The translations under genes were made by a program, and so were the position numbers. Under the pieces are notes generated by a model that was given only the letters and a program-made list of their open reading frames with translations, did no database searches and was not told where the DNA came from. Shown piece after piece: positions 1 to 7,473 of a stretch of DNA of 21,667 nt. The stretch comes from DASVXQ01 sp040414855 (GTDB taxonomy: Bacteria > Actinomycetota > CALGFH01): the NCBI GenBank assembly GCA_040414855.1, contig JBEDUQ010000235.1, forward strand, positions 1 to 21,667, written 5' to 3'. The first letter of the stretch is position 1, and every line of letters begins with the position of its first letter.

Positions 1-1090
1 TCGCGGCCAGCTCGGTCTCGATCTCCTCGAGCGCCGCCTCGGCGTCGTCCCTCGCCTCGATCAGCCCGGCGGCGTCGTCGGACTCCCGCTCAGCCTCCGC
101 GAGCGCCCGCCTGGCGACCTGCTCGCGACCGCTGGCGTCCTGGAGGGCCCTGAGCAGCGCCTGCCGCTCCAGGTGCCCCTCGCGCGCCCGCTCCAGCTCC
201 TCGAGCGGGGCGGCGGCCCCCTCCAGCTCGTCGTGGCGCTCCTTCGCCTCGGCGACCTGGGGCGCCAGCGCGTCGGCCTCCAGCGCCCTGGCGCTGTGGC
301 GCTCGGCCTCGCTGCGCCCGCCGGCCGCCTCGGCCCTGGCCAGCGCAGCGGTCTGACGCAGCTCGTCGAGCTTGCGGGCGGTCGCCTCGGCCTCCGCGGC
401 GGCCTTCTCGGCGGCCTCCAGCGCGCCCTCCGAGGCCGTGGAGGCCTGCTTGGCGGCCTCGGCGGCGCCGCCGGCGACCTGGGCGGCGCCGGCCGCCTCG
501 GCGGCGGCGGCCTCGGCGGCGGGCAGGTCCGGGAGCTGGGCGCGGGCGCCGCCCGCCGCGGTCCTGGCGTCGCGCGCCTCCTCGCGGACCCGCACCAGGG
601 CCCGCTCGATCGGGCTTACCCCGAGCAGGTCGAGGACCAGGCGGCGACGGTCGGTCGGCGCCATGGTCGCGAAGGTGGTCAGCTCCTTCTGCTGGGCGCA
701 GACCGAGGCCAGGAAGGCGCGCTGGTCCATGCCGAGCACGCGGGCGAGATAGGCGTTGGCGTCCCTGACCGACTGGGCGGCGAGCTGCCGGTTGACGAAC
801 ACCTCGACCGACGGGGTCAGGTTGCGGCCCTTCAGCACGCGGCGGACCTCGTAGCTGTTGCCCTCGTGCTCGAACACCAGCTCGACCCTGACGTCGTCGT
901 TGATCCCCGCCGAGCGAAGCTCCGACTTCTCCGTCCTCGCGTCCCCGTACAGGGCGTAACGAATCGATTCGATCAAAGTGGACTTTCCGGACCCGTTCGC
1001 GCCGTAGATGCCGATCAGGCCGTCGGGGAAGTCCAGGTCGGCCGACCGGTAGACGCGGTAGTTGCGCAGGCTCAGCGAGCGAAGGTGCAT
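1..1090 (-). CDS. sbcC: SbcC/Rad50-type SMC-like ATPase (N-terminal part, cut by window edge)
   Basis: This is the ATPase partner of the SbcD/Mre11 nuclease; it clamps DNA ends and gates the nuclease. About 363 N-terminal residues are in the window and the rest lies beyond base 1. The start is the ATG at 1090-1088, two bases after the stop of the nuclease gene, with a GAGGAGGAGG purine stretch upstream. Residues 1-140 form the N-terminal ATPase lobe, with a Walker A GANGSGKS at 30-37 and a Q-loop CAQQKEL at about 131-137, both typical of Rad50/SbcC. From about residue 150 the sequence becomes extremely Ala/Glu/Arg-rich with heptad-like spacing, as expected for the ascending coiled coil. The zinc-hook and C-terminal Walker B lobe should lie to the left of the window. 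The family call is firm; only the missing part is unseen. Confidence 0.93.
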   Translation of the reverse strand, partial: MHLRSLSLRNYRVYRSADLDFPDGLIGIYGANGSGKSTLIESIRYALYGDARTEKSELRSAGINDDVRVELVFEHEGNSYEVRRVLKGRNLTPSVEVFVNRQLAAQSVRDANAYLARVLGMDQRAFLASVCAQQKELTTFATMAPTDRRRLVLDLLGVSPIERALVRVREEARDARTAAGGARAQLPDLPAAEAAAAEAAGAAQVAGGAAEAAKQASTASEGALEAAEKAAAEAEATARKLDELRQTAALARAEAAGGRSEAERHSARALEADALAPQVAEAKERHDELEGAAAPLEELERAREGHLERQALLRALQDASGREQVARRALAEAERESDDAAGLIEARDDAEAALEEIETELAA

Positions 1091-1092
1091 GG

Positions 1093-2244
1093 CTACCCCG
1101 CCTCCTCCTCGGCCCGCTGGAGCTGCCGCCTGCCGAGGGCGGCGAGCCGGTCGCGGTCGTAGCCCTCGATCGGCACGCTGGCGAGGTAGCGGTCCCACTC
1201 GTCGGCGAGGCTGGCCACCGGCTGCGCCGCGAGCTGGGCGGCGCCCTCCTCGTCGGCCGCCTCGACCTGGACGCTCACCACCAGCGCTCCGGGGAACGCC
1301 TCGGCAATCGCGCGGCGGTCGAGCAGCCGGCGCAGCTCCGGCCGGGCCTGGTTGACGAACAGCCGCACCACCGCGCCGTCGGTCTCCCCCGGCTCGACCA
1401 GGCCGGCGACCGCGTCGTAGACCTCGCCGAGGTCCAGGTCGAAGGCGTCGACCCGGTAGGTGCGCAGCGGCCGGGCACCGGGCACCGGGTGGTGACGCAC
1501 GCGCCCCGAGGTGGTGTCGAGCTCCAGCACGCCCTTGACCTCGGGCTCGTCGCCGCTCGGCAGGTCCTTGAAGCTGAAGGTGTCGGTCGACCCGGGATAC
1601 CAGGCGTTGGGCGCGACCTTGGCGAAATTGTGGAAATGCCCGAGCAGGATCCGGTCGAAGCCGGCGTCCAGCGTCGACAGGTCGATCTCCAGCTCGTTGA
1701 CGTCGCCGTAGGTGTAGCGGCGCGACAGCACCGTGACCGCCGCGTGGGTGACCAGCAGGTTCATGTGGTCCGCCGAGCGCGCCTCCGCCGCCACCGCGAT
1801 CTGCTCCTTCAGCTCGCCCTCGCCGGCGCAGTGCGGCACGGCGTGGACGCGCAGCCCTGGCAGCAGGTCGACCGCCTCCCACGCGCCCCGGTAGACGAAG
1901 CTGACCTCCGGGAAGGTGTCCGCCAGCACCGCGTAGGGCGTGCCGGACTCGCGCAGCCTGGTGGTGTCGTGGTTGCCCGAGATCGCGCAGGTCGGCACCC
2001 CGGAGGCGGCCAGCACCCTGATCCCCCTGGAGCCCTCGCGGAAGGCGCGGTAGCTCGGCCTGGGGATGTCGAACAGGTCGCCGAGGACCAGCACCCCCGC
2101 CGGGTCGAGCGCCAGCGCGGCCTCGACCGCGCGGTGCCAGCTCTCGGCGAAATCGGCCTCGCGCTGGTTGAGACCCTGCTGGTTGACGGCGTGGTAGTGG
2201 GCGCGCCCGAGGTGCGCGTCCGAGATCGCCACGATCCTCGACAT
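1093..2244 (-). CDS. sbcD: SbcD/Mre11-family DNA double-strand-break nuclease
   Basis: A calcineurin-like metallophosphoesterase of 383 residues that pairs with SbcC/Rad50 to trim DNA ends and hairpins. All the metal-binding motifs are present: SDAHLG with Asp9/His11, GDLFD at 55-59, SGNHD at 89-93, THAA with His167, and GHFH at 202-205. A capping-domain-like C-terminal half follows to residue 383. The ATG at 2244 overlaps the last base of the upstream herA stop (TGATG), so the two are translationally coupled; a longer in-frame reading upstream is only herA read out of frame. Gene order, one-base overlap and two-base gap to sbcC mark one transcription unit. The length is close to that of SbcD/Mre11 cores. 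A stand-alone phosphodiesterase is unlikely given the SbcC neighbour. Confidence 0.95.
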   Translation of the reverse strand: MSRIVAISDAHLGRAHYHAVNQQGLNQREADFAESWHRAVEAALALDPAGVLVLGDLFDIPRPSYRAFREGSRGIRVLAASGVPTCAISGNHDTTRLRESGTPYAVLADTFPEVSFVYRGAWEAVDLLPGLRVHAVPHCAGEGELKEQIAVAAEARSADHMNLLVTHAAVTVLSRRYTYGDVNELEIDLSTLDAGFDRILLGHFHNFAKVAPNAWYPGSTDTFSFKDLPSGDEPEVKGVLELDTTSGRVRHHPVPGARPLRTYRVDAFDLDLGEVYDAVAGLVEPGETDGAVVRLFVNQARPELRRLLDRRAIAEAFPGALVVSVQVEAADEEGAAQLAAQPVASLADEWDRYLASVPIEGYDRDRLAALGRRQLQRAEEEAG

Positions 2245-3824
2245 CAGTCGTAGAAGCCTTCGAGCGCGCCGGCCGGGCGCCGTCTCGGCGCCTCGGGCGG
2301 CGGCACGTCCGCCAGCCAGTCCTCGTAGAGGTGCACCTTGGCGGGTAAGGCGAACGGCGCCTCGGGGTTGGTGACCAGCGCCTCGCCGGGCATCAGCGTC
2401 TGGATCTCGGCGCCGAGGTCCGAAAGGTCCTGCTTTGACGACTGCCGCAGGATGTGGCGGTCGCGCTCGTCGGCGAGGCCGAGCACGAAATAGGTGTTGA
2501 ACTGGCTGAGCAGCTCGGCGTCGATGAGCTTGGGCTGCTGGGTGACCGCGCAGAGGCCGACGTTGAACTTGCGGCCCTCGCGCGCCAGCCTCGGGAAGAC
2601 GTTGAACTCGGCGTCCTCCAGGCGCGTGAGCACCCGCTGCGCCTCCTCCAGCGCGACCAGCGTGCGCGGGAGCCGCGCGAAGTGGTCGCGGTCGACCCGG
2701 TACGAGGTCGCGCGCTCGTCCAGCAGGCTGCGGGTCAGCAGCGACGCGACCAGCATCTCCTCGACCGCCTCCAGCCCGGAAGTGTCGATCAGCACGACCT
2801 TGCCGCCGGCGAGGTCGTCCAGCACCTTGCCGGTCAGCGACTGGCTGGGGTCCTCGGTCATCAGCGGCAGCCGCACGATCCGCTTGGCGCGGCGGGAGAG
2901 CACCTGGATGGTCGCCAGCGCGTGGCGGCCCAGCTCGGCCTCCTTGAGGTCCTCCGGCTCCTCCTCGGCGAGCCGCTTGATCCACATCCCCTTGTCGCCG
3001 AGCAGGGCGGCGGCGCTCTCCAGCGCCTCGGACTGCGGCCCGGTGAACTTCCAGGCGGTGCGCAGGTCGTCGGGCGACAGCTCGGCCAGCGACAGCCGCA
3101 GCAGGTTGCCCTGGCCGGGCTTGGGGCTGGGCGAGTAGACCCGCAGGCGCTGCTCGGCCCAGGGGTGATGGGCCAGGCCCCTGCGCGGCGGGCCGCCGCC
3201 CTCCAGGTACTCGCCGTGCGGGTCGAACAGCAGCATCGCGTAGCGGCCCTCGGCGGCGAGCAGCTGGCCGGCCAGCACCTTCATCAGATTCGACTTGCCC
3301 ATCCCGGTGGTGGCGAAGACGCCGACGTGGCTCGGCAGGGTCTCGCCGCGGATGCCGACCGGCAGCTCGATGGTGTCCTCGCCGGACCGCAGCCGGCCGA
3401 CCTCGACGTCGCCCATGCGCGCCCGCAGGAACTCCAGGTCCTCCTCGATCGGCGCGCTCACCTCGCCGAACTGGGCCGGCAGGCTCTTCGGCTTGTGGAA
3501 GCGCCCGGCCGGGTCGACGTAGCCCAGCGAGGCGACCTTGGCGACCTTGTAGAGGCGCCGCTCCACGTCCCGCATGCCGGTGGTCTCGCCGGCCCGGTCC
3601 ATCTCCATCAGCCCGCCGGCCACCCGCTCCGCCCAGCCCTCGTCGGACGACTCCGACCCGTAGGCCACGTCGGTGACCCGGAACAGGTAGCGCCGCGCGC
3701 GCTCGGCGTCGGCACCGACCAGCAGCTCGCCGAGGAACAGGTCCTCGCCGTAGAAGGCGCGGAAGCGCACGTCGGAGACGGAGCGGCCGAAGATGCGGCC
3801 CTTGTAGTCGGTGGCGTCGGGCAT
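2244..3824 (-). CDS. herA: HerA-type hexameric DNA translocase/helicase ATPase
   Basis: A 526-residue HerA/FtsK-superfamily ATPase that forms a ring, pumps DNA and drives the NurA nuclease during end resection. The N-terminal ~140 residues fit the HAS-barrel region. The P-loop ATTGMGKS lies at 171-178, the HerA-typical DPHGEY at 201-206, a Walker B-like stretch ending in EEAQ at about 393-396, REGRKFNVG near 416 and the TQQP sensor segment near 428. The start is placed at the ATG at 3824, because AGGA sits a few bases upstream and the residues before it are low-complexity Arg/Thr. The gene lies 43 bases after nurA and overlaps sbcD by one base. A conjugation-type VirD4/TrwB ATPase was considered, but the motifs and the NurA partner favour HerA. 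Confidence 0.93.
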   Translation of the reverse strand: MPDATDYKGRIFGRSVSDVRFRAFYGEDLFLGELLVGADAERARRYLFRVTDVAYGSESSDEGWAERVAGGLMEMDRAGETTGMRDVERRLYKVAKVASLGYVDPAGRFHKPKSLPAQFGEVSAPIEEDLEFLRARMGDVEVGRLRSGEDTIELPVGIRGETLPSHVGVFATTGMGKSNLMKVLAGQLLAAEGRYAMLLFDPHGEYLEGGGPPRRGLAHHPWAEQRLRVYSPSPKPGQGNLLRLSLAELSPDDLRTAWKFTGPQSEALESAAALLGDKGMWIKRLAEEEPEDLKEAELGRHALATIQVLSRRAKRIVRLPLMTEDPSQSLTGKVLDDLAGGKVVLIDTSGLEAVEEMLVASLLTRSLLDERATSYRVDRDHFARLPRTLVALEEAQRVLTRLEDAEFNVFPRLAREGRKFNVGLCAVTQQPKLIDAELLSQFNTYFVLGLADERDRHILRQSSKQDLSDLGAEIQTLMPGEALVTNPEAPFALPAKVHLYEDWLADVPPPEAPRRRPAGALEGFYD

Positions 3825-3867
3825 CGTGGTCCTCGTGGTCCTTCGGGTCGGGCGCACGCGCGCGGGA

Positions 3868-5100
3868 TCACGCGTTGAGGGTCAGGTGGAAGTCGCGCAT
3901 GACCAGGTCGATGTCGTCGGAGGGCAGGCCCTCGCGCAGGAACGCGGCGCGCAGGTCGCGGCGCAGGTCGGCGAGCAGGTGCCCAGGCAGGCTGACGAGC
4001 TGGTGGACGCGGGCGAGCGGATAGGGGTAGCCGAGGAAGGCGGGGTCGTCGGAGAGGCCGGCCAGCACCGCGAAAAGCTCCTCGGGGTCGCGGTGGCCGC
4101 GGACCGCGTCGACGCGGAAGGCGTAGGCCCCGCGCGAGGCGAGCCGGGCGACGAACACCTCCGATCGCCAGCCGCCGGAGTCGGGACCGGCCTGGTCGGG
4201 GTCGTCGGGGTCCCCGGGGTCCCTGGTGACCCGCAGGAACCAGCGGGCGTCGGGCCCGAGCTCGTCCTCGGCGCGGCGCCGGACGCGCAGCACCAGCGGC
4301 GCGTAGCGGCCCCAGCGGAGCTTGGACGACTTGGTCACGCCGACCAGGTCGACGCCGCGCTCCAGGGCCAGCTCGTGGATCGGCGCCACCAGCGGGGCCG
4401 GCAGGAACGCGCCCGGGTGCAGGCTGCCGTCGACCAGCACCAGGTCGCCAGGGGCGGCCCGCTGGACCGCCTCGCGGACCCGGGCCCACTCGGCCAGCTC
4501 GCGGAGCACGTCGACCACCCCGCCGAGGTCGGCCAGCTCGCGCTCGCGGACCACCCCGGCGGCCGCGAGCGCCTGGGCGTAGCGGCCCTTGGCGTCGGTC
4601 TGGGTCAGCGCCTCGATGGTGAGCGCGGCGGCGTCCTCGCCGATGGTGACGCGGTCGCGGTGCCAGATGGTGCCGGCCCGGTAGACGATCACCCAGAACG
4701 AGCGCCCGTTGATCAGGCAGGCCGAGCCGCCGTCGACGGCCGCGGCGGTGACGCCCCTGGCCGGGTCGACCGGGAACTGGGTGAAGCCGCGGTCCTCGGC
4801 GAGGTCGAGCGGGCCGCTGTCCTCGGGGGCGACCGGCTCGTCGACCGGGTTGTCCACGCGGGTGCCCTGGTCGGCGAGCAGGCGGGTGAGGTACTGGGCG
4901 CAGCCCCTGACGCGGTCGGCGTAGTCCTCGACGAGCAGCCTCGATCCCCCCTCGGACCCGTTGAGGTGTGGCGCGGCGACAGGGATCCCGCGCGGGCCCC
5001 CCAGGCGCGGAGCAGCCCGGCGGGAGTCTAGCAGGGCTCCAGGACAGCCCCGACGAATCGGTGTTTCTTGGGTCGCTTTGGTGGTTTGATATTCCCCCAT
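3868..5100 (-). CDS. nurA: NurA-domain 5'-3' nuclease, HerA partner (start uncertain)
   Basis: A NurA-type nuclease that works with HerA to resect DNA ends. The RNase-H-like core shows AAAVDGGSA (Asp123, counted from 5100), an acidic helix with Glu204/Glu210, LVLVDGSL (Asp224) and GVTKSS (Lys257), which fit the NurA metal-site pattern. A DPGDPDDPDQ low-complexity loop interrupts the second half. The start is a problem. The only in-frame ATG (5100) shares the CATG palindrome with the divergent TetR start, and codons from 5100 to about 5030 have AT-rich third positions unlike the rest. The next GTG (4857) would remove a convincing N-terminal helix. A CTG at 4938, preceded by GAGGGGGG, fits the coding bias best. 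The family call is good; the first ~55 residues shown here are probably not translated. Confidence 0.85.
   Translation of the reverse strand: MGEYQTTKATQETPIRRGCPGALLDSRRAAPRLGGPRGIPVAAPHLNGSEGGSRLLVEDYADRVRGCAQYLTRLLADQGTRVDNPVDEPVAPEDSGPLDLAEDRGFTQFPVDPARGVTAAAVDGGSACLINGRSFWVIVYRAGTIWHRDRVTIGEDAAALTIEALTQTDAKGRYAQALAAAGVVRERELADLGGVVDVLRELAEWARVREAVQRAAPGDLVLVDGSLHPGAFLPAPLVAPIHELALERGVDLVGVTKSSKLRWGRYAPLVLRVRRRAEDELGPDARWFLRVTRDPGDPDDPDQAGPDSGGWRSEVFVARLASRGAYAFRVDAVRGHRDPEELFAVLAGLSDDPAFLGYPYPLARVHQLVSLPGHLLADLRRDLRAAFLREGLPSDDIDLVMRDFHLTLNA
5025..5030 (-). promoter_or_regulatory. Candidate -10 element for the nurA-herA-sbcD-sbcC operon
   Basis: Read on the minus strand this is TAGACT, a TAnnnT match to the actinobacterial -10. 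It lies in the divergent nurA/tetR region just where the nurA-frame codon bias begins. Transcription would start near 5018, which supports a nurA start downstream of 5100. No clear -35 was found, so the call is weak. Confidence 0.3.
5088..5093 (+). promoter_or_regulatory. Candidate -10 element for a leaderless tetR transcript
   Basis: GATATT ends five bases before the TetR ATG at 5099, inside an AT-richer 40-base stretch that stands out from its surroundings. The spacing would put the transcript start at or next to the ATG, and there is no Shine-Dalgarno sequence, so leaderless translation is plausible. TTTCTT at 5064-5069 (18-base spacer) is a possible but poor -35. Confidence 0.35.
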
Positions 5101-5683
5101 GCCGAAAATCAGCGCGCCGACGGTGGCGGAGCACCGCGCGAAGCAACTGGCAGCGCTCCTTGATGCCGCGCGAAAGCTCCTGGAGGAGCAGGGCTATCCC
5201 GGGCTGACCTTCGGCGCGCTCGCCGACCGCACCGGGCTCGCCCGCCCGACCGTCTACGAGTACTTCGCCTCCAAGGACGACCTGCTGGTCGCGTTATGCG
5301 AGCGCGAGATCGGCCGCCACGCCGAGCTGGTCCGCTCCCGGCTCGCCGGCGCCAGCAGCCCCCGCGAGCGGGTCGCCGCCTTCGTCCGCGCCCAGCTCGA
5401 CCTCGCTGTCGAGGAGCCGCGGCTGGTGGCGCCGCCCGGCGCGGAGGTCCCGGTCGGGGCCCAGGCGCGCGCCCGCATCCGCGAGCTGCACCAGCGGCTC
5501 GCGTCGACCCTCACCGAGGCGCTGCCCGACGTGGACGAGCCGGACCGGGCGCTGCTGGCCGGGCTGGTCCAGGGCGTGGTCAACGCCGCCATCCTGCGGA
5601 TCCGCGACGGCGACCCGCCGGAACGGGTGACCGCGTCCGCGATCGGGCTGGTGCTCGAGGGGCTCGACGGCGCGAGCGGCTGA
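5099..5683 (+). CDS. TetR-family transcriptional regulator
   Basis: A 194-residue TetR-type repressor. The N-terminal helix-turn-helix is clear: a helix AARKLLEEQGYPGLTF at about 22-37, then ALADRTGLARPTVYEYFASKDDLL, which is the family's recognition helix with the conserved Y-x-YF-x-xKDDL ending. The C-terminal ligand domain is helical and divergent, as usual. The ATG at 5099 is the only start that keeps the full DNA-binding domain; no ribosome site is visible. It is followed after 74 bases by a DHA2 exporter on the same strand, so it most likely controls that exporter and itself; the ligand cannot be predicted. The nurA operon diverges from the same point, so binding here could also touch the repair operon. 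Confidence 0.93.
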   Translation: MPKISAPTVAEHRAKQLAALLDAARKLLEEQGYPGLTFGALADRTGLARPTVYEYFASKDDLLVALCEREIGRHAELVRSRLAGASSPRERVAAFVRAQLDLAVEEPRLVAPPGAEVPVGAQARARIRELHQRLASTLTEALPDVDEPDRALLAGLVQGVVNAAILRIRDGDPPERVTASAIGLVLEGLDGASG

Positions 5684-5757
5684 ACAGCGGCACCATGGAG
5701 GGTTGAGCGCCGGCCGACGGACGCCGGTGCCGCCCCCAGGCCGTACGAGGTGTCGCG

Positions 5758-7374
5758 TTGTTTGGTTCCAACCGCAGGGTCAAGCTGCTGACGCTGGGTG
5801 CCTGCTGCTTCGGGCTGTTCATGGTGATGCTGGACAACACCATCGTGAACGTGGCGTTGCCGAGCATCCAGCGCGAGCTGGGCGCCAGCGTCACCAGCCT
5901 CCAGTTGGTGGTGGACGCCTACATCCTGGTGTTCGCCAGCCTGCTGCTCAGCGCGGGCGCGCTCGGCGATCGCTACGGCCGCAAGCGGGTCTTCCAGCTC
6001 GGACTGGTGGTGTTCACGGTCGCCTCGGCGCTCTGCGGCCTGGCCCAGAACGAGAGCATGCTGATCGCCGCGCGGGCGCTCCAGGCGGTGGGCGGCGCCG
6101 CGCTGCTGCCGAGCACCCTGGCCCTGGTGACCTCGACCTTCCCGGACCGCCGCGAGCAGGCCCAGGCGATCGGCCTGTGGTCGGGCGTGTCGGCGGTCGC
6201 GCTGGTGGCCGGGCCACTGCTCGGCGGGCTGCTGACCGACGGCCTCGGCTGGCGGAGCGTGTTCTTCGTGAACCTGCCGGTCGGCGTGCTCGCCCTGGTG
6301 GTCGCCGGCCGGGTGATCAAGGAGTCGCACAGCCGGGTCCCGCGCCCGCTCGACATCCCCGGCCAGATCCTGGCGATCATCGCGCTCGGCTCGCTGACCT
6401 TCGCGCTGATCGAGGGCAACAGCCAGGGCTGGACCTCGCCGGTGATCCTGACCCTGCTGGGCGTCGGGCTCGTCAGCCTGCCGGCCTTCCTGCTGGTCGA
6501 GAGCCGCCGCGCCCAGCCGATGCTGGCGCTGCGCTTCTTCCGCGACCGGTCGTTCTCCAGCGCCAACGCGATCGGGGCGCTGGTCGGCTTCGCGCTGCTC
6601 GGGTTCGTGTTCTTCAACACCCTGTACTTCCAGACGGTGCAGGGCTACACGCCGCTCCAGGCCGGGCTGCGGACCGCGCCGTACACGCTGATGATCGTGC
6701 TGGTGGCGCCGATCGCCGGGCGGCTGGCCTCGCGCTTCGACTACTGGGTGCCGGTCACCGCGGGCACGTCGCTGTCGGCGGTGGCGCTGCTGTTGCTCAC
6801 CCAGTCGGACGCCGGCACGCCCTACCTGGAGCTTCTCGGCCCGCTGCTGCTGCTCGGCATCGGGCTGGGGCTGACGATGGCGCCGATGGTCGCCGCGGCG
6901 GTGGCGGCGATGCCGCCGGAGCAGGCCGGGGTGGCGTCGGGGACCATCAACACCAACCGTCAGGTTGGCGGCGCCCTCGGCGTCGCGGTACTGGGCGCGA
7001 TCGCGCTGGCCCGCTTCAACGCGGTGCTGCCGTCGCGGCTGGAGCCGCTGCACCTGAGCGACGCGGTGCGCTCGCGGATCGAGGCCGCGGCCGGCAGGGG
7101 CGCGGGCACCAGCGCCGCGGCCGTGGGCGGTGGCCCCGAGGTGCACCAGGCGGTCGCCAGCGCCTTCGTCGCCGGCATCCACAACACCTACGCGGTCTCG
7201 GCCGTCGGGCTGATCGGGGCATCGCTGCTGGCGGTCCTGCTGCTGCGGCCGAGCCGCTCCCGGGCCCAGGCGGCCGGCGAGCGGGGCGAGCGAGGCGAGC
7301 AAGCCGAGGGGGCCGAGGTCGGCGTGGCGGAGGAGGCCCGCGAGGGCGCGCGGATCGGCGACACGCTGCCCTGA
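5758..7374 (+). CDS. DHA2-family (14-segment) MFS multidrug exporter
   Basis: A 538-residue proton-driven drug exporter of the EmrB/QacA type. The sequence has LDNTIVNVALP at 25-35 (motif D1), GALGDRYGRKR at 67-77 (motif A between segments 2 and 3), and the VAGPLLGGLL motif C near 160, followed by about 14 hydrophobic segments in total. The start is a TTG at 5758 with AGG seven bases upstream; the first internal ATG (5821) would cut into segment 1. The C-terminus has a charged GERGERGEQAEGAE-type tail after the last segment. It follows the TetR gene by 74 bases, the usual arrangement for an efflux gene under local repression. The substrate cannot be stated. The final codons form the first copy of a 19-bp repeat that recurs twice downstream. 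Confidence 0.92.
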   Translation: MFGSNRRVKLLTLGACCFGLFMVMLDNTIVNVALPSIQRELGASVTSLQLVVDAYILVFASLLLSAGALGDRYGRKRVFQLGLVVFTVASALCGLAQNESMLIAARALQAVGGAALLPSTLALVTSTFPDRREQAQAIGLWSGVSAVALVAGPLLGGLLTDGLGWRSVFFVNLPVGVLALVVAGRVIKESHSRVPRPLDIPGQILAIIALGSLTFALIEGNSQGWTSPVILTLLGVGLVSLPAFLLVESRRAQPMLALRFFRDRSFSSANAIGALVGFALLGFVFFNTLYFQTVQGYTPLQAGLRTAPYTLMIVLVAPIAGRLASRFDYWVPVTAGTSLSAVALLLLTQSDAGTPYLELLGPLLLLGIGLGLTMAPMVAAAVAAMPPEQAGVASGTINTNRQVGGALGVAVLGAIALARFNAVLPSRLEPLHLSDAVRSRIEAAAGRGAGTSAAAVGGGPEVHQAVASAFVAGIHNTYAVSAVGLIGASLLAVLLLRPSRSRAQAAGERGERGEQAEGAEVGVAEEAREGARIGDTLP

Positions 7375-7434
7375 GCTTCCCTGAGCCGGCCGGCGACACG
7401 CTGCCCTGACCGGGCCGGCGACACCCTGCCCTGA
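7356..7434 (+). repeat. Three copies of a 19-bp direct repeat over the exporter 3' end
   Basis: CGGCGACACGCTGCCCTGA occurs at 7356-7374 and 7391-7409, and with one mismatch at 7416-7434. Copy 1 encodes the last residues (GDTLP) and the TGA stop of the exporter; copies 2 and 3 lie in the intergenic gap. The offsets are 35 and 25 bases, with partial repeats (CCTGAGCCGG) between. This looks like local duplication of the gene end. Confidence 0.85.
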
Positions 7435-7459
7435 GCCGGTCGCCGCGCAGCCCGCCTGG

Positions 7460-7465
7460 TACGCT
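7460..7465 (+). promoter_or_regulatory. Candidate -10 element for the acyl-CoA operon
   Basis: TACGCT (TAnnnT) ends eight bases before the ATG at 7474, and there is no Shine-Dalgarno sequence. This is the arrangement of leaderless actinobacterial transcripts. No good -35 is visible upstream. The same layout recurs before the sensor kinase at 17886. Confidence 0.35.
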
Positions 7466-7473
7466 CGCGCTCG

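Noticed and set aside
173..1162. Long plus-strand open frame opposite sbcC
   Set aside because: Its product is Gly/Arg/Leu-rich text that mirrors the coiled-coil codons of the minus-strand gene; no domain is seen.
5684..5757. Tiny ATG-GAG-GGT-TGA frame and a partial GCCGG dyad between tetR and the exporter
   Set aside because: Three codons cannot be supported as a leader peptide, and the dyad arms are short and imperfect.
5254..7302. 682-residue minus-strand open frame across tetR and the exporter
   Set aside because: Composition is Gln/Arg/His/Asp-rich, typical of the antisense of a GC-rich membrane-protein gene, and it covers two well-supported genes.
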